Assembly (NCBI GenBank): GCA_003281365.1
Contig: QCCF01000012.1
Span: 1 to 38,176, forward strand
Length of the DNA stretch: 38,176 nt
Direction: 5' to 3'
Source: Prochlorococcus sp. AG-347-K18
GTDB taxonomy: Bacteria > Cyanobacteriota > Cyanobacteriia > PCC-6307 > Cyanobiaceae
Position 1 is the first letter of the stretch, and each line of letters opens with the position of its first letter. The position numbers and the translations under genes were made by a program. This document shows positions 9,036 to 17,148 of the stretch, one piece after another. The notes beneath the pieces were generated by a model. It was not told the DNA's origin. It saw nothing but the letters and a program-made list of their open reading frames with translations, and made no database searches.

Positions 9036-9983
9036 CTAATATTTGAGACTAAATTTCTTAACTAGCCACTGTGCAAAGATATTTACTACCAAAGAAAGTA
9101 TCATCAGTACAAAAGCCGCATAAAACAGTGATGAAACCTGACTACCATCAGCTTCACCAAACTGGTTTGCAAGCATGGATGAAATGGTATATCCAGGAGA
9201 TAATAGAGACCAACTAAATGCATTTGAATTACCAATAATCATTGTCACAGCCATTGTTTCTCCCATTGCCCTACCTAAAGCCAATAGAACACCTGCCATA
9301 ATTCCTGATAATGCTGCAGGCAAAATTACTGAAAATATTGTTTTCCATCTACTAGCTCCAATTCCATAAGCCGCATTTCTTAGCTTTTTAGGAACCTGAT
9401 TAAGTGAATCTCTTGCAATGGAGGTCACTATTGGCAAAAGCATTACTACTAAAATCAATATTGCTAAAAAGGAATTCCTACCTGTAGGTTCTGTACTAAA
9501 AAAAGGTATCCAACCAAAGAAATTATGTAAAAAGACAAAAAAGGCTCTAAAAAAAGGTTCCATTACAAATATTGCCCAGAGTCCTAATACAACTGATGGA
9601 ATAGCTGCAAGTAATTCGACAAAGGAACCTATTATCTCTCTAACAACTTTAGGCACAAAGTCTTCGGTAATAAATATTGCAGTTCCAACTCCCAGAGGAA
9701 TAGTTATTAATAACGAAAGAAATGATGTTACTAATGTGCCATAAATTGCAGTAAAAGCTCCGTATTCATCTTTTACAGGATTCCATTCTGAGGTTACTAA
9801 AAACTTCAATCCATACCTTGAAAAGGATTCAAATGACTGAAAAAAGACAACTAAAATAATTCCTAAAAGTATTATTGCTACGAAACTAGACAAGACTAAA
9901 GCAGTATTCTTGAAGATAATATCTATATTTTTTTCGATACCGAATCTTTTACGATTCTTGAAAAGAGTTAATTTCTCTTCCAT
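9036..9983 (-). CDS. pstC: Phosphate ABC transporter permease PstC
   Basis: A 315-residue permease, first gene of the pstCAB operon. It has an N-terminal hydrophobic helix (about 30-52), the PstC loop TSEWNPVKDEYGAF, VELLAAIPSVVLGLWAIFV, and the EAA loop LRNAAYGIGASRWKTIFSVILP followed by ALGRAMGETMAVTMIIG. It pairs with PstA. Possible Pho-box-like repeats lie about 40-60 bases upstream. Confidence 0.96.
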   Translation of the reverse strand: MEEKLTLFKNRKRFGIEKNIDIIFKNTALVLSSFVAIILLGIILVVFFQSFESFSRYGLKFLVTSEWNPVKDEYGAFTAIYGTLVTSFLSLLITIPLGVGTAIFITEDFVPKVVREIIGSFVELLAAIPSVVLGLWAIFVMEPFFRAFFVFLHNFFGWIPFFSTEPTGRNSFLAILILVVMLLPIVTSIARDSLNQVPKKLRNAAYGIGASRWKTIFSVILPAALSGIMAGVLLALGRAMGETMAVTMIIGNSNAFSWSLLSPGYTISSMLANQFGEADGSQVSSLFYAAFVLMILSLVVNIFAQWLVKKFSLKY

Positions 9984-10022
9984 TAAAAAAAGAATATCTC
10001 TATAAATCTACTACTAAATGTT

Positions 10023-10046
10023 GTAAAAGACTTTAAGAGGGGTTAA
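10023..10046 (-). promoter_or_regulatory. Possible Pho-box repeats upstream of pstC
   Basis: Read on the minus strand, the segment contains TTTAACCC, CTCTTAAAG and TTTTACAA, with TTAA/TTAC cores spaced 10 bases apart. The known cyanobacterial Pho box is a tandem of PyTTAAPyPyT repeats spaced 11 bases, so spacing is one base short and the match is partial. The position upstream of pstC is right for PhoB control. Confidence 0.35.
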
Positions 10047-10108
10047 AGGTATAAGAAAGTCATGAAAAGTAAACATCCTTAAACTTAATTTCTTCAAAAA
10101 TTTTTTCT

Positions 10109-10139
10109 TTAACTTTCCTTAACCATAAGTAAATATTAT
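10109..10139 (+). promoter_or_regulatory. Possible Pho-box promoter of the small membrane protein
   Basis: TTAA cores at 10109 and 10119 lie in TTTAACTT and CTTAACCA, and a weaker GTAA follows at 10129. The first two match the PyTTAAPyPyT consensus, with a 10-base period instead of 11. A TATTAT -10-like element at 10134-10139 follows directly, 22 bases before the gene. This is the layout of a promoter in which PhoB replaces the -35 contact. Confidence 0.35.
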
Positions 10140-10161
10140 TTATTGAATAACAACTGAGGGA

Positions 10162-10368
10162 ATGTTTAAATACAGGGAATTTATTTCTCAAATCAAATAT
10201 AAAGAAGTAATATCTTCCCCTGTATATTTTATTCCTGTTTTGCTTCTATCCATAATGATTATTATTGAAGGTTTTCACATCTTTAATCACAAACAAAATT
10301 GCAAAACTAAAGCTGAGTGGATGGAACAATCAGGAATGACTTATGACAGGGAATCAGAAGTTAATTAA
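10162..10368 (+). CDS. Small single-pass membrane protein, possibly phosphate-regulated
   Basis: A 68-residue protein with a basic N-terminus (MFKYREFISQIKYKEV), one hydrophobic helix (about 20-40, FIPVLLLSIMIIIEGF) and a charged tail with one cysteine (KQNCKTKAEW). GAGGGA four bases upstream of the ATG resembles a ribosome binding site. It diverges from pstC and converges on arsR. The family is not recognised. A role connected with phosphate stress is inferred only from position and the upstream repeats. Confidence 0.65.
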   Translation: MFKYREFISQIKYKEVISSPVYFIPVLLLSIMIIIEGFHIFNHKQNCKTKAEWMEQSGMTYDRESEVN

Positions 10369-10386
10369 TAAAATCTAAAATATAAT

Positions 10387-10758
10387 TTATTCGCAGCAAC
10401 GTTTTCTATTTGAGGAATAATCTGTCAAAGAAGTTATCCATTCCTGGATCAAAAAGAGAGATTCTTTATTTAGGCTGTAGTAGACCCATCTACCTTCTTG
10501 TCTGTCTGAGATAAGACCAGCTTCCTTTAAAATTTTTATGTGATATGAAATTCTTGATTGAGATAAATTAGTTAATTTCATAATATCGCATACACAAACT
10601 TCTCCATCCATCATTAGATCAATTATTTCTAGCCTAAAAGGATCTGAAAATGAAACCATCAACTTAGATATATTTTCTTTTTCTACTTTGCTACTCTCTT
10701 TTAACAATTTAAAGTAAATGAATTCTTTTAAATATAGCTTAAATAAAAAAGATTTCAT
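10387..10758 (-). CDS. arsR: ArsR-family arsenite-responsive repressor
   Basis: A 123-residue winged-helix repressor. The motif GEVCVCDIM (C55, C57) matches the ELCVCD As(III) site of classical ArsR proteins. The recognition helix region LSQSRISYHIKILKEAGLI and the wing RQEGRWVYYSL follow. A CysCys pair lies at the very end (RKRCCE) and may add a ligand. The third cysteine of the E. coli site is replaced by Met. The N-terminal ~30 residues exceed the usual ArsR length, so the true start could be internal. It diverges from gap-arsJ across a palindromic promoter, so it probably represses both directions until arsenite binds. Confidence 0.9.
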   Translation of the reverse strand: MKSFLFKLYLKEFIYFKLLKESSKVEKENISKLMVSFSDPFRLEIIDLMMDGEVCVCDIMKLTNLSQSRISYHIKILKEAGLISDRQEGRWVYYSLNKESLFLIQEWITSLTDYSSNRKRCCE

Positions 10759-10771
10759 TAATCAAAACATC

Positions 10772-10801
10772 TTGATACATCAAAATATTTTGATGTATAG
10801 T
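10772..10801 (+). promoter_or_regulatory. gap-arsJ promoter overlapped by the ArsR operator palindrome
   Basis: A 24-bp perfect palindrome with half-site ATACATCAAAAT occupies 10775-10798. A -35-like TTGATA (10772-10777) and a -10-like TATAGT (10796-10801) bracket it with an 18-base spacer. A bound repressor would therefore occlude the promoter. The 12+12 symmetry is typical of ArsR/SmtB operators. The arsR start lies 17 bases away on the other side, so autoregulation is likely. Confidence 0.75.
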
Positions 10802-10823
10802 TTATATAGAAAATTTCAAAGTT

Positions 10824-11846
10824 ATGAAAATTGGAATTAATGGTTTTGGAAGAATTGGCAGATTAGTTTTCAGAGCATTATGGGATAGAGCTGATATAGA
10901 AATAACTCACATTAATGAGATAGCAGGAGATTCGAATGCCGCTGCGCATTTACTCGAATTCGATTCGGTCCATGGTAGATGGGGGAAAGATATAGAGGTC
11001 AAAGAAGATGAAATAATAATTGGGGAAAAGAAATTAGCCTACACATCTTTTAAAAATTATCTTGATGTTCCTTGGGGAAAATCTTCTGTAGATATTATTT
11101 TGGAATGTACAGGAAAGAATAAAAAGCCAGACCAACTTAATCCATATTTTGATTCTCTTGGGATGAAAAGAGTAATAGTAGCTTGTCCAGTAAAGGGGAT
11201 TGTAGCTGGAGAGGAATCACTTAATATTGTTTACGGTATAAATCAAAGTCTTTATGACCCTTCTAAACATAAATTAGTAACTGCAGCATCTTGCACTACA
11301 AATTGTTTAGCTCCGATAGTAAAGGTAATCAATGAAAATTTTTCAATTAAGCACGGCGCTATTACAACTATTCACGATGTTACCAACACTCAAGTTCCTG
11401 TAGATTTTTATAAAAGTGATTTAAGGAGAGCAAGAGGATGTATGCAAAGTTTAATACCTACTACTACTGGATCTGCTAAAGCTATCGCTGAGATCTTCCC
11501 AGAATTAAAAGGAAAATTAAATGGGCATGCAGTAAGAGTTCCTCTACTTAATGGTTCTTTAACCGATGCAGTTTTCGAATTAAATAATGAAGTGTCAACT
11601 GAACAAGTAAATTTGGCACTTAAGTTAGCTTCAGAAACTTATTTAAAAGGAATTCTTGGCTATGAAGAAAGACCTTTAGTTTCTGCAGATTATGTAAATG
11701 ACTCTAGAAGTTCAATAGTTGATAGCTTATCAACTATGGTTGTTAATTCAAATTTATTAAAGATATACGCTTGGTACGACAACGAGTGGGGTTACAGCTG
11801 CAGACTTGCAGATCTTACTGAATATGTAATCAAAAAAGAGATTTAA
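10824..11846 (+). CDS. gap: Glyceraldehyde-3-phosphate dehydrogenase of the arsenate-resistance type
   Basis: A 340-residue GAPDH. The NAD-binding GFGRIGR is at 7-13 and the active-site segment SCTTNCLAP carries catalytic C157. HDVTNTQ and the C-terminal [11 protein letters not shown] motif are also present. Context decides the role. It is first in an operon with arsJ and is controlled by arsR. In the characterised Gap/ArsJ pair, this dehydrogenase uses arsenate in place of phosphate to make 1-arseno-3-phosphoglycerate, which ArsJ exports. A glycolytic role cannot be excluded from sequence alone, but a stress-specific paralogue is likelier in this setting. Confidence 0.93.
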   Translation: MKIGINGFGRIGRLVFRALWDRADIEITHINEIAGDSNAAAHLLEFDSVHGRWGKDIEVKEDEIIIGEKKLAYTSFKNYLDVPWGKSSVDIILECTGKNKKPDQLNPYFDSLGMKRVIVACPVKGIVAGEESLNIVYGINQSLYDPSKHKLVTAASCTTNCLAPIVKVINENFSIKHGAITTIHDVTNTQVPVDFYKSDLRRARGCMQSLIPTTTGSAKAIAEIFPELKGKLNGHAVRVPLLNGSLTDAVFELNNEVSTEQVNLALKLASETYLKGILGYEERPLVSADYVNDSRSSIVDSLSTMVVNSNLLKIYAWYDNEWGYSCRLADLTEYVIKKEI

Positions 11847-11857
11847 TTTATGTCTTT

Positions 11858-13117
11858 ATGAAGTTATCTAATATTCAACAATATAGTGTTGTAACAGCAA
11901 ACTATTGGGCATTCACGCTTACTGACGGCGCATTAAGATTATTAGTTGTTGGTCACTTTCATGAGCTAGGTTACACAACTCTACAAATTGCTTTACTTTT
12001 CCTTTTTTATGAGTTTTTTGGAATAATTACTAATTTATATGGTGGTTGGATAGGAGCAAGATATGGTTTAAGGCTTACTTTATGGATTGGGACTATCCTG
12101 CAAATCATTGCTCTTTTCATGCTTATTCCAGTTAAGGAGGATTGGCCAGTAATATTTAGTGTCGTATACGTTATGGTTGCTCAAGCAGTCAGTGGGATAG
12201 CAAAAGATTTAAACAAAATGAGTGCTAAAAGTGCTGTTAAGACAGTTGTTCCAGAGACAAATTATGGCAATGATACTGGCCAAAAACAACTTTTTAAATG
12301 GGTTGCTATTTTAACTGGATCTAAAAATGCTCTTAAGGGAGTTGGGTTCTTCTTGGGTGGACTTTTATATAAGTTATTTGGATTCAATAATGCTGTAGGA
12401 ATTATGGGTTTTGGACTCTGCTTAGCCTTTTTATTGACATTAATCTTACCTGGAGAAATTGGCAAGATGAAGGCCAAACCAGCTTTTAATGATCTTTTTT
12501 CAAAATCAGATGCAATAAATATTCTTTCAGCAGCAAGATTCTTTCTTTTTGGAGCAAGAGATGTTTGGTTTGTTGTAGCTCTTCCAGTATTCCTTGATAT
12601 GGCATTTGGCTGGGACTACATGGAAATAGGATTATTTCTTGGGGCCTGGGTAATAGGTTATGGAATTGTTCAGGCTTCGGCTCCAGCAATTAGAAAGATG
12701 TGGGGCCAGAAAGAAAGTCCAGATCGTAAAGCTATCCAATTTTGGAGTGCCGTATTAATGGTCATACCATCTTTGATAGGAATCGCATTATGGAGAGAAA
12801 GTTCACCATCAATAGCAATAATTTTAGGACTTACTATTTTTGGATTTGTTTTTGCAATGAATTCATCTACACATTCTTATATGATTTTGGCCTACTCTGA
12901 TAATGAAAAAGTCAGTTTAAATGTTGGCTTCTATTACATGGCAAATGCTGCTGGAAGACTAATTGGAACATTACTCTCTGGCTTATTATTTATGATTGGA
13001 AGAAATCCAAGTATTGGACTCCAATATTGTCTTTATTTTTCATCACTTTTAATATTCTTATCTTGGATTTCCAGTCTTAAATTACCCTCGTTGAAACAAA
13101 GCCTATCAGCTCCATAA
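11858..13117 (+). CDS. arsJ: ArsJ, major-facilitator exporter of organoarsenical
   Basis: A 419-residue MFS protein with about 12 hydrophobic helices. The N-terminal NYWAFTLTDGALRLLVVGHFHELGY and the LFLFYEFFGIITNLYGGWIGARYGL segment are hallmarks of ArsJ as I know the family. Partner knowledge: ArsJ exports 1-arseno-3-phosphoglycerate produced by the adjacent GAPDH, which removes arsenate taken up by the phosphate transporter. The start is 11 bases after gap, which supports co-transcription under ArsR control. Confidence 0.9.
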   Translation: MKLSNIQQYSVVTANYWAFTLTDGALRLLVVGHFHELGYTTLQIALLFLFYEFFGIITNLYGGWIGARYGLRLTLWIGTILQIIALFMLIPVKEDWPVIFSVVYVMVAQAVSGIAKDLNKMSAKSAVKTVVPETNYGNDTGQKQLFKWVAILTGSKNALKGVGFFLGGLLYKLFGFNNAVGIMGFGLCLAFLLTLILPGEIGKMKAKPAFNDLFSKSDAINILSAARFFLFGARDVWFVVALPVFLDMAFGWDYMEIGLFLGAWVIGYGIVQASAPAIRKMWGQKESPDRKAIQFWSAVLMVIPSLIGIALWRESSPSIAIILGLTIFGFVFAMNSSTHSYMILAYSDNEKVSLNVGFYYMANAAGRLIGTLLSGLLFMIGRNPSIGLQYCLYFSSLLIFLSWISSLKLPSLKQSLSAP

Positions 13118-13147
13118 AGACTAATTTTTCGGAATTAGAATATTTTA

Positions 13148-14374
13148 ATGGCAAAAATATCCTTAATTGAACTCGCAAAAACTTTCCTAAAAATTGGTAT
13201 TTTAAGTTTTGGAGGACCCTATGCTCATATTTCCTTATTCGAAGATGAAATTATCAATAATAAAAAATTGATATCAACTCAATCTTTTGAAAAAGGTATT
13301 GGATTATGTCAAATACTTCCAGGACCAATATCTACTCAATTGGCAATATATATAGGTCTTAAAATAAATGGTTATCTTGGTGGATTGATATCAGGTATAT
13401 GTTTCATTATCCCAGGATTCATTTCGGTATTAGCTCTTAGTTTTTTTTGGCAAATTGGTTATGGATCAAAATTCTTAACAGATTTAATTTATTTTAATCC
13501 GCCTATTATTGCAGGAATAATTTTTTCATTCTCATTAGATCTATTAAAAAAAAGATTAAAGTTTGATCGAATATTATTCTCCAGCTCAATATTATTTCTA
13601 CTTATATTTGCTAAATATAATAGTATTCAATTTCCACTCATAACAATTCTTAGTATTGCAGGATTTATAAATATATTTTTAAAGAAATTCAAAAATATTT
13701 TTTATAGCTTGGTCCCTTTATCTATATTTTCAACAACCTCATTTTTGTTTAGCTCGGTCTTTTTAGATATATCAAAGTTTTATAATTTTTTAAGAGAGTC
13801 TATAAACTCAAAGGTTTTAGTTGATTACTTTAATCTGTTTTTTTTCTTCTTTAAATCTGGACTTTTTATTTTTGGAGGTGGATTAGTAATCATTCCTCTT
13901 ATGAGTGATTATATTATCTCGCAAGGATGGTTAACAAATAATGAATTTATAGATGGAATAATGATTAGCCAAATAACGCCTGGGCCTGTCTTATTAATTA
14001 CAAGTTTTATTGGATATAAAGCAGGGTTTTCGATCGAAGGAATAAATGAAGCTTTAAAGTATTCATTTATATCAACTTTTGCAATTTTTTTACCAAGTTT
14101 TTTATTGATTTTTGTTTTTGGAAAAGGCTTTATAAAAAACAGAATTAAATCGATTAATTACTTTATCGAAGGAGTGATCAATACAATTCCTGGAGCAGTT
14201 ATTTTCTCTGGATTTAATTTAATTGAAGATAGTTTTTCATCAAAATTCTTTTTAATTAGCTCTATTTTTATAGTTTTAATCTCCACACTATTATCTTTTT
14301 TAAAAATGGTTCCAACATACATACTCATTCTTTTTTCTTTAATATTAGGCTTGTCAAAATATTTGTTTGCATAA
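13148..14374 (+). CDS. chrA: ChrA-type (CHR family) anion transporter
   Basis: A 408-residue membrane protein made of two homologous halves, as in long-chain CHR proteins. The first half has [17 protein letters not shown] and [19 protein letters not shown]. The second has [13 protein letters not shown] and [22 protein letters not shown]. The GGP/GGG and PGP motifs are the family signature. It follows arsJ by 30 bases on the same strand and may be the third gene of the operon. A short hairpin (CTAATT/AATTAG) lies in the gap. Family members export chromate, but here the substrate could be another oxyanion. Confidence 0.88.
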   Translation: MAKISLIELAKTFLKIGILSFGGPYAHISLFEDEIINNKKLISTQSFEKGIGLCQILPGPISTQLAIYIGLKINGYLGGLISGICFIIPGFISVLALSFFWQIGYGSKFLTDLIYFNPPIIAGIIFSFSLDLLKKRLKFDRILFSSSILFLLIFAKYNSIQFPLITILSIAGFINIFLKKFKNIFYSLVPLSIFSTTSFLFSSVFLDISKFYNFLRESINSKVLVDYFNLFFFFFKSGLFIFGGGLVIIPLMSDYIISQGWLTNNEFIDGIMISQITPGPVLLITSFIGYKAGFSIEGINEALKYSFISTFAIFLPSFLLIFVFGKGFIKNRIKSINYFIEGVINTIPGAVIFSGFNLIEDSFSSKFFLISSIFIVLISTLLSFLKMVPTYILILFSLILGLSKYLFA

Positions 14375-14379
14375 AAAAA

Positions 14380-14400
14380 AGGAGGATATAAATTCCTCCT
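14380..14400 (-). terminator. Intrinsic terminator downstream of pstS
   Basis: AGGAGGA pairs with TCCTCCT (7 bp, 7-base loop). Read on the minus strand, the stem is followed by at least eight T residues, so it terminates pstS transcription. On the plus strand the T-tract is missing and chrA probably ends less sharply. Confidence 0.85.
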
Positions 14401-14420
14401 GTTAAATATTGTCTTACAGT

Positions 14421-15416
14421 TTATTTACCGATTCTTTTTACAGCAGCTCTTGACTTCTCAAGAATATCTCCTTTTAAGGGGACAAATCCAAGTGATGGAG
14501 CTTTATCTTGATACTCATCACTTAACAATGTATTAAAGGCTTGTTTGATAGCTTTAGTGTTTCTACCATTACCCTCTTGATAAGCAAGTATCCATGTTAA
14601 TGAAGCTATAGGGTATGCTCCTTTTGCAGTTGGATTAGGATTTTTACCAGCAAGATTTTCATCTAAAGTAATACCATTGAGAGCTTTAGCTCCTGCCTCA
14701 ACTGTGGGCTTTACATATTCTCCAGAAAGATTCTGAAGTGCAGCTGCTTTAACATTACCTTTTATATAAGACTGGTTAACATAACCAATTGCGCCAGGAG
14801 TATTTTGAATAACACCTGCAACGCCAGAATTACCCTTCGCTCCAACACCTGCCGGCCATTTTACAGACTTACCTGTGCCTAATGTCCAGGTTTGTGAAAA
14901 CGCTTCCATAGAGTTTGTAAAGGCTTTAGTTGTACCTGATCCATCAGAGCGATGAGTCCAAGTCAATTTCCCTGGTTTACAACCTAATTCTTTCCAATCT
15001 TTAATCATTCCCATAGCAACTTGTACTGCTTTCTCTTGGGAAAGTTTTAAATCACAATCATAGTTATAACCAAATGCAATAGTACCTCCAACCATAGGTA
15101 TCTGTACTAGTCCTCTAGTAACTTTTGCTATATCTTTATCTTTCATGGGATCATCAGAAGCACCAAAGTTTACAGTCTGATCAATAAATGCTTTTCTTCC
15201 AGAACCAGAGCCGACAGCTTGATAATTAACTCTTGGGCCGCCAGATTTTGCTAGATCAAAAAACCATCGAGTGTAAATTTTGGCAGGAAATGATGCTCCA
15301 GCACCACTTAATCTTGTTTTAGCAGAAACACTTGTGCCAGGAACACTTGTACCAGCAGCAATGGCTACTGCAGAAGTGAAAACCAAAGCTTTCTTAGCTA
15401 TGTTCATGGATGTCAT
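14421..15416 (-). CDS. pstS: Periplasmic phosphate-binding protein PstS
   Basis: A 331-residue phosphate receptor with an N-terminal Sec signal (about residues 1-32, KKALVFTSAVAIAAG, likely cut after VSA). There is no lipobox cysteine, so it is probably soluble in the periplasm. Phosphate-binding segments are GAGASFPAKIY, the GSGSGRKAFI loop with NFGASDDPM, and HRSDGSGTTKAFT. It delivers phosphate to PstCA. It lies apart from pstCAB, separated by the arsenic genes. Its own upstream region has three TTAA repeats at 11-base spacing, and a terminator closes the single-gene transcript. An alternative start is the Met at residue 4. Confidence 0.96.
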   Translation of the reverse strand: MTSMNIAKKALVFTSAVAIAAGTSVPGTSVSAKTRLSGAGASFPAKIYTRWFFDLAKSGGPRVNYQAVGSGSGRKAFIDQTVNFGASDDPMKDKDIAKVTRGLVQIPMVGGTIAFGYNYDCDLKLSQEKAVQVAMGMIKDWKELGCKPGKLTWTHRSDGSGTTKAFTNSMEAFSQTWTLGTGKSVKWPAGVGAKGNSGVAGVIQNTPGAIGYVNQSYIKGNVKAAALQNLSGEYVKPTVEAGAKALNGITLDENLAGKNPNPTAKGAYPIASLTWILAYQEGNGRNTKAIKQAFNTLLSDEYQDKAPSLGFVPLKGDILEKSRAAVKRIGK

Positions 15417-15490
15417 GATTAAATAAAGACTTCATATTTATAGCACCAAATTTACACACAAATACTCATTAATTAAAACTTTATCCTATG

Positions 15491-15520
15491 GTTAATTAGT
15501 TCTTAACCCCTTCTTAAACT
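15491..15520. promoter_or_regulatory. Pho box upstream of pstS
   Basis: On the plus strand three TTAA cores (15492, 15503, 15514) are spaced exactly 11 bases, in GTTAATTA, CTTAACCC and CTTAAACT. This is the repeat unit and period of the cyanobacterial Pho box. It is 76-100 bases upstream of pstS and over 200 bases from the porin, so pstS is the likely target although the repeats read away from it. Confidence 0.65.
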
Positions 15521-15684
15521 AAATATCAAAATAACTTATTTACGTTTGGTTTTGAAAATATTTGAAAATAAATGAATTTCAATTTAAAAATATTATTTAA
15601 AAAATATTCAAAAATTTTAGAAATCATTTTGTTTAATTTAAGAAAAGTTTAAAGTCTCTTTAAAATTTCCTTCTGACCTAATTT

Positions 15685-15714
15685 CTTAGCCGTTTCTTAA
15701 CCTTTATTAGTTCT
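15685..15714 (+). promoter_or_regulatory. Pho box upstream of the porin
   Basis: CTTAGCCG (15685), CTTAACCT (15696) and a degenerate TTAGTTCT (15707) repeat at 11-base spacing, in the same direction as the porin. The middle copy matches PyTTAAPyPyT fully. The -10 region would fall near GATATT at 15725-15730. Confidence 0.65.
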
Positions 15715-15755
15715 CATAGATTTGGATATTTATCCATTTTTACGTGTTGAGGTTC

Positions 15756-17081
15756 ATGAAACTTTTTCAAAAACTAATTGCTGCTCCTGCAATCATTTCT
15801 TTGGCATCAGGTTTAGCAGTAAACGCAGCTGAGATCAATTCAACAGATCTTAGTGATTATTCAAACTCCAACAATTTAGTATCTTTAGGTGATTTTAAAT
15901 CTGATACTTTATTCCCAGGAGATTGGGCTTACGATTCATTAAAGGATCTTACAAATAGCCCTAAATTTAATGGTAACTCAGTTACTCGTTTAGAAGCTGC
16001 TGCTGAATTAAGCAATCTAATCGCTGGTGGTGAAGGCTTAATGAACGGAGCTGCAATAGGTAGGCTAAGTGATGAACTTGGTTCTGAGTTGGCAATTATG
16101 AAAGGAAGAGTTGATGGCCTTGAAGCTCGTGTTAACGGACTTGAAGCTGGTTCTTTCAGTGAAACGACCACTATGAGTGGTGAAGTAGGGTTCCTATTAG
16201 GTGCAACTGATTCAGCAACTAAAGCCAATGATGTAGTTCAGTTTGAATATGCCTTAGGAATTGACCTAGATACAAGTTTCACAGGTGAAGATAACTTAAA
16301 CATCGGAATAGTAACTGGAAATGGTCTAACAAATGTTGGTGCTGATAAGACTGGTTTAGACTGGGGAGAAAGTGAAAGTGACGCCCTTGTGGTTAATGAC
16401 CTCAACTACACTTTCCCAGTAGGCGCATGGAAGGTTGCAGTTGGTGATTCTATGGATGCATCCAAGACTTGGCCTAATGCATGTTCCATGAATAATATGG
16501 TTGATAACTTAGGAGATTGTGGTGCCGCAAACTCTGTTGACTTAAGTGGTAATGTTTCACTTAGTGCTGCAACTGGATTTGGAGATGGTTGGGAACTTGG
16601 ACTAGGTATATCTGGAATTGCAGGCAAAACCGATACTAACTCCACTGGTTTGTTTACTAAAGAAGGTACTGACCTTTTTGGTTTAGCTCTTGGTTATGAA
16701 GCAGATACATTCGGTTTCACAGTAGCTTACTCTGATAAAGATACTGCCAACTACTACGGTTTAGTTGCATATTACAGCCCCGAAGAATTACCAACTACCT
16801 TTAGCGGTGGTGTTGAAGTAGGGAATCCAGATTCAGGGGAAGACACAACTCAATGGGCTTTCGGTATTAGTACTGATGTAGGTGAAGGTACATTAAGTGC
16901 AAACATTGGAACCAATGGACCAATCAAAGACAATGCAGAAGAAATTTATGCATATGATCTTTCCTACGAATATCCACTTAACGACAGTATGAGTATTACA
17001 CCTTTCGTTTACATTTCTGAAACGACAGGTACAAATGTTGACACTACTGGAGCCGGTGCATTTGTATCATTCTCTTTTTAA
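15756..17081 (+). CDS. Phosphate-stress outer-membrane porin (SLH plus beta-barrel)
   Basis: The ATG with an upstream GAGG gives 441 residues; a GTG four codons earlier is less likely. Domains in order: a signal peptide (about 1-23, ending VNAAE), an SLH-like region with GDWAYDSLKDL and SVTRLEAAAELSNLI, a short coiled coil (about residues 100-125, LAIMKGRVDGLEARVNGLEA), then a long Gly/Asp/Thr-rich beta-barrel ending in the terminal phenylalanine FVSFSF. This is the cyanobacterial Som/OprB-type porin. The pho location and upstream Pho box suggest it increases outer-membrane phosphate entry, like the PhoE-type porin of Prochlorococcus. Specificity is inferred. Confidence 0.9.
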   Translation: MKLFQKLIAAPAIISLASGLAVNAAEINSTDLSDYSNSNNLVSLGDFKSDTLFPGDWAYDSLKDLTNSPKFNGNSVTRLEAAAELSNLIAGGEGLMNGAAIGRLSDELGSELAIMKGRVDGLEARVNGLEAGSFSETTTMSGEVGFLLGATDSATKANDVVQFEYALGIDLDTSFTGEDNLNIGIVTGNGLTNVGADKTGLDWGESESDALVVNDLNYTFPVGAWKVAVGDSMDASKTWPNACSMNNMVDNLGDCGAANSVDLSGNVSLSAATGFGDGWELGLGISGIAGKTDTNSTGLFTKEGTDLFGLALGYEADTFGFTVAYSDKDTANYYGLVAYYSPEELPTTFSGGVEVGNPDSGEDTTQWAFGISTDVGEGTLSANIGTNGPIKDNAEEIYAYDLSYEYPLNDSMSITPFVYISETTGTNVDTTGAGAFVSFSF

Positions 17082-17116
17082 TTTTTTACAAAATTCCTAG
17101 AAGAGTAAAAACATTG

Positions 17117-17139
17117 GGCTCCATAATGGAGCCTTTTTT
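17117..17139 (+). terminator. Terminator after the porin, probably bidirectional
   Basis: GGCTCCA and TGGAGCC form a 7-bp stem with a 3-base loop followed by six T residues on the plus strand. On the minus strand the stem is followed by CAATGTTTTT, so it can also end the phoB-phoR transcript, whose stop lies 10 bases away. Confidence 0.9.
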
Positions 17140-17148
17140 CTTCCCATC

